The notes under the pieces are model-generated. The model saw only the letters and a list, made by a program, of their open reading frames with translations. It was not told the DNA's origin and searched no databases. Positions 37,001 to 49,000 of a stretch of 64,000 nucleotides of DNA are shown piece after piece. Numbering within the stretch: the stretch's first letter is position 1; each line of letters begins with the position of its first letter. The position numbers and the translations under genes were made by a program. The DNA comes from Marthasterias glacialis (lineage: Eukaryota > Echinodermata > Asteroidea > Forcipulatida > Asteriidae): the NCBI GenBank assembly GCA_911728455.2, contig OU452221.1, positions 5,608,290 through 5,672,289 on the forward strand, read 5' to 3'.

Positions 37001-40000
37001 TAGCCGTAGCCGTAGACAAAGTCGCTTGATTCGGATGCTGCCTTAAAACTACATGTGGGGGTGCAAATTCATTGCACAGTGTGCCTGATTGTGGAGGTAG
37101 ACACCCAGACTACCCTCTGGCTAATACCATGGTTTCGTTCACTGACACTGTCTACACCAAATACAGGCAATACAGACAAAACAGTCCTTTCTTTTGCTAT
37201 GTCAAATCTGTGAATTTTGGCGACCCTGGTTGGCAAAAATTACGGGCAACCTTCACAGCCAAAAAAGATAAAAATAAAAAATTAAAGAATACACTGATTA
37301 ATACAAAATTACCCATTTATGACTGATAAATCAACTGTGCTACCCGAAACAGAATGTGCTAGTAACGGTAGTAATATACATGTATTGACCCAATTCACCT
37401 GACATCATCGTCACAATAATCTTGGTTGCGCCATTTTGGGAGTCAATGTCCCTGTGTGTTGTAATGGGTAGTGCGCATTTAGTCGACGTGGCGTTTACAC
37501 GCTTTTGAGTTGGCCTCCACAATGCTGAGCATGGCCGACAGTAGCCACGTGTGATGACGGTGCAAGGGGTCTTCTTAAAAAAATTTATAAAAGTTTCGAT
37601 GTTTTATTAAAGATGGCACATTTATGTCAGCCCAGTTATACATTTTGTCATAGTGGAGGCCACCCATACAAAATGATAGTCAATGTAAACAAAAGAAAGG
37701 TATATTTGTTACCTGTGTTTTAAAGTTTTTTTTTTTAGCTGTTTACGTTTACTCTTGTATCCTGCAGAGTGCAGTCTCTAGTTCATTGGACTCAAGTTCT
37801 GATGGATGAACCATGTGTGGGTTCGATTCCCGTTCATGACACATGTGTCCTTGAGCAAGACACAAACATTTTTTAATTGCTTCTTTTAACCCAGGTGTAT
37901 AATATGGAAACCTGCGGAGAGCTGAGATACGCATAAAAATAATAATAATAATAATAATAATAAAAATTTATTAAGCGCACAAATCCACAAAAGTGCTCAT
38001 GGCGCTGGTACAAAACTACATGATAAATTAACTATACAAAATACAACGATAAAGCAGAAAACCCAGTAAACAACATTATGCAAACGCTTTATTAAAAAGA
38101 TGAGTTTTAAGGTTCTTCTTAAACTCTTTTAAAGAAATCGATGATTTGACATGTGATGGCAAGTTATTCCAAAGACGTGGTGCAGCATGAGAAAAAGATC
38201 GGTCACCCCATGAACGATTAGATTTAGGCTCAATGAGGAGGTTTGAATTGTCAGAACAGAGTTTACGAGTTAAAAGTGAGTTGCACATGTCAAGATGAGA
38301 AACTACAGCCATGACAGCAGAGTGAATAATTTGCTCTGTAGCATTGTGCGTTAAATATTTCCTTATTTTACCAATATTACGGATGCGAAATGATGCAGTG
38401 CGAACAATGTTAGATAGATGAGAATTTAGTGACATCGTTGAGTTAAAAATAGTACCAAGAATACGAGTTTGAGTAACATGAGTTATTTCGGAGTCACCAA
38501 TAGTAATATGTGGAACAGAAATTTTGGAAAATTGTTGACGTGAACCAAGTAACATAAACTCTGTTTTGTCATCATTAAGTTTAAGGAAGTTATCTTGCGT
38601 CCAAGCACGAATCTCATTGACACATACAGTAGTATTTGTCTTGGATCAACCCATCAGCACTGATTTAAGCGGCTTGGGGTTGTATGCTCCCCAGGGAGTC
38701 GAGAAAGCTTGAAGAATTGTCTTAGTAATTCTCGATGAGCGGGGATAATAATGTTGTAAAGCGCCTTGATCTAGCTACAAGGATGTGTGCTATAAATGCA
38801 TAACAAGTTCTTAGAATCGCATATATTATTATTGTTGTAGACCATGTAAATGCATGAAGTGATAAGAGCTTTTTTCCACTTGAAGCATTACGGTTGATGT
38901 TTTGAACCCTTAATTTGAGATCAAGGTATCGGTGGTTTAGCTCCCTGTACATTCAGCTCTACATGTATGCATTTCGTGAACTAATCCTTGCACTTTGCTG
39001 TTAGTATTACTGAGGTACTGAACTTTGTACTGCACTTGCCATGGAATACAGAATCTCCCATCTGTGTCCGTGGTTTTCAATTATAGTGTGTACCACCTTT
39101 CACTTATATAGCTGATGTCGGCATGACTTTGCAAGTGTCGTGGACATTTTGGGTGATTTAAAATGGAGACATGACTTGTATTCACCAGACTAGAACTACA
39201 TGTCTGCATGTGCAGTGGAATAGTCTACAAATAATGAATGCAGTGGTGAGAATGTTTTCTTGAGTTGAAACATGGAATGTTCCATTCGGGGAGGCAAAAG
39301 CAGAGTTGAGTGGAACATTTCATTTTTCAACGGATGAAAATATTCCCTCCATTGCACGAATGCAGATCATTCATTGTTTGTTTTATAGGACATCCAAGTA
39401 GATCTGTGTCATTTGATTGGAGGTTAAAACTGTATAGGCTAAATAAAAATAAACAAAATGTACAAGATTTTACTACGTTTTGTAATGCTTTGATAACAAA
39501 TGGTTTGCAACGGCTTAGCCAAGGGGGGATGTGCCCCTCACAAATTTCTAGTGCCCCGCCCCCAGGTATCCCGCTCCCCAGGTGCCTCCCATAAAAATTC
39601 AGATAAAACAAAAATGGGCCCTGGGCCCCCCCCCCCCCCACTAAAAAGCAAAACCCCAAATTGTGTTCTTCATTTCATGCTCTCGAAATAATTTCAAGCT
39701 CATGAAATCACTTCAAGCACTCAAAATAAGTTATTTCGTGCGATCAAAATCATTTCCTACACACAAAATATAATATTTTGTGCTCTTGAAATAATTTTGT
39801 GCGATCGGAATCATTCTGTGCGCTCGAAATCTTTTTGTGCGCTCGAAATAAATCATTGCATGGGCTTGAAATCATTCTGTGTCCTTGGGTGTTGTATGAA
39901 GTTGTTTACATGGGTATATTATAGATACATACAGGCCTTACTGTAGATGCATCTGGAAGAGCCCAGTCCCCCATTTTGGGGGGGTCCACCGGTGCAAAAT

Positions 40001-43000
40001 ATGTTGGGAGGTCTTGGTTCCATTCCATGCCATACTTCTTGCATTCCCATGCTGTACCCCAGCAGTGTGTGCACATAACAACACTGTACACGTATGCAAT
40101 TTGCAAAAGATTGCTGTGTGATGAGTTTAAGATGATTCAGGAACATTATTGTCATCACCTGGCATCAGAATGTAAGCCCACTGCTCCAGTATCATGGCTC
40201 TGCTCCAGATATCCTTTTCAGAAGCACGTGGGGAGCTATAAACTGCACCCCTTAAAAATTGAATTATTGAGGAGCCGAGAAACTTCTATCACCAGAAGCT
40301 TTCAATCCTGGCAGATGGAACCACAGGCAAATGGGCATCACAAGCAAATGGGCATCAATTGTAATGTAATTGCGGCACTGGCTTGTAGGGTGATCACAAG
40401 TTGCTGCAGGTACCGGGGTTGGGGGGGGGGGGGTTGGCTGCCGTTGATAGAGTGGTAGAATGAAGGATTTAGACGATTCGTTGTCCAAGGGAGTGTACAT
40501 TCTAAATGTTCTCAAATTTTAAAAAGTGGCTGTGTCCTTGAACAACAATGAAATCCCAGCATCATCGGGATGTGGGTTCGAATCCTGGTCATGACACTTA
40601 ACTATGATTGCTTCAAATAGGGGAAGAGGTAGTTGTGTTTCGTCTCGCAACGGATTCATTTACTCCTACCTGTTTTTAGCTGTGATTTGAAGACACTGGC
40701 CTTTATATCTCGCCATGTCTTGTTTCTACTTATTGGGGCAGGTTTCTGTTCCTTCGAAAAAGGATGGGCGAATTGCATAAAAAATAATAACTAAAATACA
40801 ATGCTCTGTTGTTTTCAGGCATGCAACTTCTCTTCAGATCTGCAGATTTCCGTATTTGTCAAGCAAAATCCAGATGTTCCTAAAAATGCTGTGTTTGAAG
40901 AAAAGAATTCCCGCCAGGAAAACCCCCACCCCCCAAAAAAAAATTAAAATAAATAAAAAATAAATATAAATAAACAAACAAACACCCCCCAAAAAAATCC
41001 CCACAGCCATTGTGCATCTGTTTTATACAACACATACATCAAAATGATAAATAAAGTCTGACTCCCTAGTGGTGCACATATTCATAAGGCATTACAGTCT
41101 AGACACGGACACAATGTGCTTATACAGCATACATTCTACAGTACAACCAACTGCATCTACAGTTTAACCGACTATTGCTTGCCTTGTCACACTTAGGGCT
41201 TTTTTTATTGTAGAGTCTGGATACAGTTGTGTTAAATGTAATGATATCAAACAGAATGAGATATCCAGAAATTTAATGAAGTTCTCCATTTTGTATTTGT
41301 TCACTAGGACATCAAGTCATACCACAACGCGCACACCGAGCAAAAGTCGAGCGAGGCCAAATTCAGGCAGGCAGAGAGCGACAAGCTTAAGATGGAGGAG
41401 AAAGGGTCGCATAAAAGGAGCAAGACCGTGGACAAACAATTTGAAAAGGTAAAAACCGATAGGACTATGATCTCACCACCTGTCCCAACCCGGTCGTCTC
41501 GTTTCAGGGGCATCACATGTTTACAAAAGAGCCACAGAGCCTGGACTTCCTGCAGGCACGATTTGTACTCAGCCCAATGGAAAAAAAACATAAAATCTTA
41601 CATTTAATGGAGATTGCGCTGTCTGATTTTTTATCAAATTTTAATGTGAAGAAAGGGGGCGTACATGGATATCAAAACAGGTTCAGCTGTTGTTTTTACA
41701 AGTCTTGAATTAAAGCCCGAGCTCAACATTGGTAAACTGGCCTTAAAGGATTCCATTCTTTGCATATATCAAGATATTTATAATAAAAACAACCTGTGAA
41801 AATTTCAGCTCATTTCGTTGTTCCATTTGGGAGAAAATGGTAAAAATGCATTCAGCATTTTGTACGCATTCCTATAGACAGAGTTTTCGTCTCGCTGAGA
41901 CGAAAATCAAATTTTGGATCTTATTTAATTTATTTTTTATAAAAACGATAACACTTCAGGCAGAAATATTTCAAGGAAAGTTTTCTACCTTCATTATTTT
42001 TATACCATGTAAGGTATACGTGTACATGTATGTAAATCTGTGAACATTTATGTTTTTGTTCTTACCAATGTTGAACTGGGGCTTTAATGTGGAAATTATG
42101 ACACAAAATGTAATACTTTCCTCGTATGACCAGTGTAGAATCTTGCCTGCCAGAAAGGCCCTGGAATGTACAAGGTCACTCTTTTTGTAAATGAAGAGTT
42201 ACATGGTCTATACAGCTGTACAGGTGAACAAAGTGTGAAATACTTAAGATAACTTGTTAAGCCTAAGCCCTCTAGGCATTGGCTAGGAACCATACAAATG
42301 CCTATCCTATCCCTCATATTATATGGTAACTAGTTTTTTCTCAGTGAGGGTGTGTGATATTCGAAGGGGAGAGAAGATTTACATGTGCAGAGTGGAACTG
42401 ACCATGAACCCATGAAAAAACGATTAGTAATTGCATTTTATTCCTAATGACCTGTTTTGTACAGTTGTTTATACAACTTAATGAAGCTCTTTGGTTTTGA
42501 CGTTGGCTTTTGTGGGTAGGGTCATCTGAGTGTCACGCACAACCTCCATTTGTGTAGTACGGACATGTACCTGTGTACCATAAACTTGTTTGTGCCCTGT
42601 GGGCAGAATTAAATTCCTAGGAAATTGGGATATGGTGTCAGCTTGTGGTGAGGAAATTGTGACCTGTGAGGTGATTCTGAACTAAGTGTGATTTAAATCC
42701 CCTTTTGCTTTCGAACAAGCTCTGATGTTGCTTTTCAAACTTGTTGTTGTGGAAGTTTGAAAATACAAAGATATTTTTAATTGTCTGCCTTTCCTTTTGC
42801 GGTCCAAGCGAGAAATTTCTTTAACCCCTCCACTCCTTTCCCTACTGGCTTTTCAGGGTCGAACTACTTTATGTGTTCGTATTTTTGGTAATTGAAATTT
42901 TTAAAATTGCGGTTTATTTTAAAGGGTGCATAACATTGGTCAGATTGAAATTAATAACGTTTGTACAGATTTACACATAACTTAATACTTGCCATAAAGA

Positions 43001-46000
43001 TGGTCATGGTAATGAAACTTCCCTCGAAATGTTTTTGAAATGCTTTAGTTTTTGAGAAATTAGTAAGACAATTAGTTTTGACCTGGAAAGTCTGAAGTCC
43101 GATGTTTGATGAAGGTTTTTGTGACTCCGATGACCAATTTAACTGAAAAATTACAGGTTTGTTATTTCATGTTTACGTTGGGGTCACACAAAGTGCGGAT
43201 ACTGGTTTTGGAAAATAAGCAATGTTGTTTTTTTTTAACTATTATGTCATGGCTCTGATAACCAATTGAGCTTATACTTTCACAGGTTTGTTATTTCATA
43301 CTTTTGGGTCACATAAAGTGTGGATATTGGTCTTTGACAGTTACCAATGTTGGCCACAGGCTTTAAACCACATATCCCAGAGTAACAACAAAGTATTGTA
43401 TAAGGAATATTTTTTACTTCTTGAATTTAACATTTGTCCCCTGCTGGCGTGCACGTTATCCTCTCTCCCTTCTTGTAAACTGACGGAGGCCTTGTCAGCG
43501 CCTTGAGGTAAAAGATGAACGGTTTTATCTGATAAGCAGCAACACGTTCGACTTCATTTAATGCAACTATGTCCTGGCTCCTCCCAAGGATTGAGCCTCC
43601 TCTAGAAAGGTTGTCCATTATTTAAAGGAAGTGTGCCATGCTGCCGTGACCAAAAAGGCCGTGTTAGAGTTTCTCGGGTGGGATTCCAACCCACGACCTT
43701 TACCATTCTAGAGAAGATGTCTTACCACTAGACCACCGAGCTTGCCAGGTTGCTAGAGGCAGTTTGATGCCTACATTTTAGCAGCGATTTTAATAGATGT
43801 TAAATTTACATCGCAGGTAGAGAATATTGTTTGTGTTTTACCTATATATACCAATGCGTCTAGAGCACTGTATACTTGGTACTTTCTTGAGTCATGTGAA
43901 AAAACTCCACAGGCATAATACTCCTGTGGGATTCAAACCCATGACCTTTACCATTCTAGAGCAGATGAACTTGGGAAAGTACCCAGTATACAGTGCTTAA
44001 CAGTGCATCAGTGTATGGGTAGAACTGGGTAAAATGTCAACATTTGTTATTAATATATTATATTAAATCAACTGAAAATATACGTGTCGCAACCCCCTCT
44101 TTCTATATTTTGTATTTAACAAAAATAAAATCATTTCACTTTGCTCTTTGGGAACTCCCCACAAAACAAGCCTTGGTCATGATGTCATGTCACTGACTAG
44201 TGGAACAAGGAACATAACCAAAGCGTCTGAATTTCATTGCTATCATACAGGCACGTCCTGCTGTGGTAGCCCAAGCATTTCGTAACATTTCTCAGTCCAC
44301 CAGTAATGTCACATGTAATACAACACGAGCCAGGCTTGTTTTTGTGGGCTTTCCCAGAGGGCATTTATTGGAAAAAATATAATATAAAGGGGGGTCTCAA
44401 CAGGTATGTTTGATTTTGTGTCTTTGTGTGATAACAAACTATGACATGACGTAATGGTCAAGGCAGTTTGGCTAGCATCTGGCCCAATTCCTCCAGTATC
44501 CTCTACTCCTATGTCACACCACACCAAGTTGTTTGGACTTGGACATTATCTGATCCTGTGTTAAGCACTGGTTGTTGGGGCCCAATTCCATCGAATTCCT
44601 TCACGTTGGCAATAGGATTTAGAAGGATTTGGGACCATAAGGGTTCCTAATGTGTACACTTTAAGCTGCAAATAGTCGTTAAACCCTCCCGTACATGTGT
44701 TCCACAAACTGCCACAAAATTGCCTACTCCTTATATGTACATCAGTGCAGCATTTGCATGCTTTCCACAAACTTCTGCATGTTCTTCACAAGAGTAGTGC
44801 ACAAGTACCACAGAGTTCCACTGTGAAATAAACTAAGTCCTAATCTGCAGGATTATGTGGAAGTAGCCCGCCATGCTCACACAGTGTCTTGTTTTCGGCC
44901 AAGGGACTACATGTATGTGGAATCTACATGTATGTTCTTCAAAATTCCACAGCGATCTGTTGTGGCACTTTGTGGAAGTGGATTTTTGTTTTTCTAACTC
45001 GCACACATGTTCTTCAAAATTCCACAATCTGCTGTGGTATTGGGTGGAATTGCATTGTGTTCCACAGCCTTATGTTCTTCAAAATTCCACAAGTGTGGAA
45101 TGCCGTGGAATGAATTGGTTTTTGAACTGATTATAGGAGGGTTAATAGGTTAATGTAAGTGTTAAAGTAATTTCAGCTATGCTGCCTGAAGCATTCGGCA
45201 GTCAGGTTGGCTCTGTGGTTTCTTTCCCTGCCTTTCACTTCTGTGGACCCAGGTTCGAATCCTGGACCGGAACCTTGCATTATGGATTGGGTTTTTAGTC
45301 CTTACATGACCGCGTGGGCTTTCCGTATTTGAGGTTTTCCTCCCACATGTAAAACTGACATTTCTTCTTCATCTCCTCTACAAAGGTCACAGTGTTAATT
45401 GCTTTTGAGGGTCCCTTGGTTTCATTACCAGAACGATCTAAATTTATTAGGCCCTGTGTCGTCTTGTTCACTAGATTTTGTCGTAACTTTAAACGTGTCT
45501 GCCCCTAGCTCAATGCAATAATGGCATAAGCGCTTTGCAAAATTCATCAATTAATGAATCATCGATGGGTCTTTGCTGATGAGGAGCGTGTCTCCTTAGT
45601 TTAAAGGGAAAGTACATTCTACATCATTCTTTTTTTCGGAGAAGTAAATTCGATTCCATCCTGGAGTTTTTCAATGAACAACAAGCTTTGTAAAAATGTT
45701 GTCAAACTTGGTGGTCACAAATTTCTGAAAAATAATAAGTCAAATTTGCCTTCAAACACGATTCTGAAAGGGAAAAATAGTCTGGTGCTTTGTAACTCTT
45801 GTTGGCAAAGTGTAGACAGGGACTGTGACGTACATTGTTGTGATGAAGGTGCCGTAGTTGATGGCATGATCAGATTGCCGAGTTGATTTTTTGCGTGATA
45901 AAACCTAAAGCCATGATGAAATAGAACAAGGCTACCTGTTCTACAAAGTACCATGATGGTACTAAGGCCGACTGTTTGTGTACAGTGTTATATTCTGATG

Positions 46001-49000
46001 GCATAAAAACCTGAAAGATTCTTCCACCCGATTCGAGTAGCCACCGTAACTTGTAAGCAAGGCTGTCACTTATCATGATAATGCAACCTACCTTGTTTAA
46101 AGAGTGGATGTTCTGTCATGATAGTATCAAAGCTAGGAGGTTTATAAGTGAGGAGGTCATGCTTGGCGACTTGCTTATAACCTGGTTGTTACAACCTGCG
46201 GTGGCTCGGTGAATTGGTTGATTCTACACCTCTCAAGGTTGTGTCTTCAAATGCCAATCCCAAGTGTAATAGCAACAATACATGCATTGTATTCCAGAAA
46301 GTCTGGACCATGTACAATTTGAATGGGGATCCCTGACTACTTGTTAAAATTTGTCAACCACACCATAAGGTTATTCAACAGTACTTTTCCCAACTGGTAC
46401 ACTGTACGTGTGTACGTACATGTACATGCTGTTGATAATTGATATCTTAATTGCACCAGGGGATAAGGAATATGATTTACATTTCTGAAAGTGAAAACAA
46501 TGTGTAGTCTGCTGTTGTTTACATTACCCGCTCCTAACAGGATTCGAACTGACCTCTTGACACTGGGTCTGCGTGGTGGTCTAGTGCTTAAAGCATCTAC
46601 TCTAGATTGCTGAGTCATGGGTTCGAATCACACTTGAGTAGCTGTGGAATTTTTTTTACTGTGGGACTTGGAAAGTACTCAGTATCAGTGGCGAAACCAG
46701 ACATTTTTGTTGGGTTTGGGGGGGGGGCAAGATTTCATTTTGGAGGCAAGAGGGGAGGCAAGAGTGGGGGCAAGAGTGGGGGTGGGGTGGGCAGGGTAGG
46801 AGTGGTTTTCACCACTGCTCTCGACATTATACAGTGCATTGCTTGCATGTATCCCACATCAGTGTACATGTAAACAGGTAAAGGTAAAACCAAAATCAGT
46901 GTTAACTCTTAGTGCATATTGAAAAGGGTAGAGCAAATATGTGTACACAGACTGCCAGTCTTTACTTTGTTTCTTTTTTGATTTTGAAGTTTGAATCATT
47001 TGACTCATTAAATTCGTGCGGAAAAGTTGTTGTTCATGTTGTTGTTATTGGACTGTTTGATGTGTACCTCCACGTTGAAATAAAGTGAACAAACCTCAAT
47101 GTATTTCCGCTCTAAGTGCACACATGTATGCACTGACTAATATTTCTAGGAAAATGAAAAAAAGAGAAAGAAAAAAAAAAAACCTGTACAAAACAGAACG
47201 TTTTGTCATGTATTAAAGAAATGTATGTAATGTTTGGTGTGTGTGTGTGTACAATATACGTATTTGTGAAATTTTATGGGCAGTTTCAGGGGAATGTGAA
47301 TTATTCTTTATGTACTGATGTTGAATTGTTCAGTTTTTATGAATACCAAAATGGTTTTTCATGGGTCAGAGGATTCTATGCGTCTATTATATGCATAGCT
47401 ATGCAGCTATTTATAGTTCGACAGAAGAAAAAAAAACTTGTTTCTTGTTGGAGCTACTTTTGGTCTGAAACTGACCAGAACTGAAGAACTTTGCTTTTGT
47501 TGGGGTTCATCGACTGGTCACGAATAAAGCATAAAGCCTGCGGCATACGAAACAAAACAAAACACGAATATCATATGCATGTACATGGTTTTTGTGGTGA
47601 CAATTTCCCTGTCATTCACCATAATCTTGGTCCATGCCACACTTCTCAAATTATTGTGGACATCCCCACAACCATGGAAAGAACATGGTCTTGCCTGCCC
47701 CGTTTGGTACAGTTATGTGTATATCTGGCCTCTATGCTTCCTTCTTGAAAGTGCAAGGGCATTTTCTTCGTTGTAAAGGGCACCTCTATGGGGAAATGGT
47801 GAATTTTCTGTTGGGATATGTCAAGGGGCACCAAGGCAATAACCAGGGGGCAATAAAGGCTACATGGTACATGTGTATGTGGTACATGTGTAACTTGGAT
47901 TCTGTGGGTGGGTGGGTGTGTATGTGCTCGACCTGAAGTGGTCATTGTAATTGCACGACCGACACGTATAATATTAAACTTTCCATAACAATGAATCAAA
48001 CATACCGTCCCAGAATTGTGTTGCTGGGATTGATACAAAAGAGATCCGGGTTGCCATTCATGTTGGAACATTTGTCTGTCCCAACTGGGTTTTCTTGGGG
48101 GGGTTACCCATATTAAGGTTTTTTTTCTCCAAACCTCGGCTTTGGGAACGCTGGGCAAAATAAACACTGCTCCAAAATTGATAACGAGGCCCTAGCCAGA
48201 GTCCAAGCTGTGAGGTTTGTAAGAGGCCCTAGCGTATGTCTGATTTTCGTTGTATTTGTACAAATTGTATACGTATCATGTATAGCGCCCTCTGGTCAAA
48301 CGTTTAAACAAAAAATTACCAAAAACAAGCTGATTTTGCGTAATCTTTTTGTGTTAAATCTTTGATTTTTTTACAAGCATTTCAGTTGCTTGTTCCCGAA
48401 CGCCTAGTGTTTGTTGGCTAACAAACACTGTAGCGCTAGTTTTCATTCTTCTTTTACAAACTGTTTACATATTTACGTAAGATGTATTATATAAGCATGT
48501 GAGTCTCCACAAGTACACAAGAATGGTTTTGTGCTTAGAGCTTGAAGTACCCAATCAATTAATATTCATTGTTCGTGCAGTGGGGGGGGGGGGGGGGGGA
48601 GGTCATGATGACACCACCGCCTCAGGCCATTAGAAACTCTCTCCAGGAAGGAATATCACATCCTGCATGCCCAAATCAAAGATACATTGGTCTTGTGAAC
48701 TCAAAAACAATAAGACTGGGAGGACCGGACAATGACAATGGGGTCACGTGATTGCCTTCAGAAGTCGTTTATTGTGATGGTTCCTTGTTATTCTTGGTTG
48801 TGGTACATGAAATAATAACATCAATAACACTAATAATAATATTAGTATTATAGTAATAAAATTTATAATAATAATAATAATATACATTTTGTAGCACTTT
48901 ATTACACCTGAGGGTGTCTGAAAGCGCTAATTTTTTTCCCTACAAGGTATTTGGAACTATGTTTGAATTATAAGAACCCTTTGTACTGTGGTGCAATCTG

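Larger units (their letters stand above)
35053..41307 (+). other. Intron C-D, 6,255 bp
   Basis: GT-AG intron. Repeat copies are listed separately. Also a G run (35177-35190), a G-rich element (36548-36777), C runs near 39626-39640 and A/C low complexity at 40918-40998. The remaining gaps (38830-39500, 39900-40550, 40800-41300) show nothing recognised. Confidence 0.85.

Noticed and set aside
38076-38555. A 159-codon host protein gene on the minus strand
   Set aside because: Sequence blocks match the C-terminal part of LINE reverse transcriptases, the frame runs upstream without a start, and a (TTA)n tail follows. It is a dead retroposon piece.
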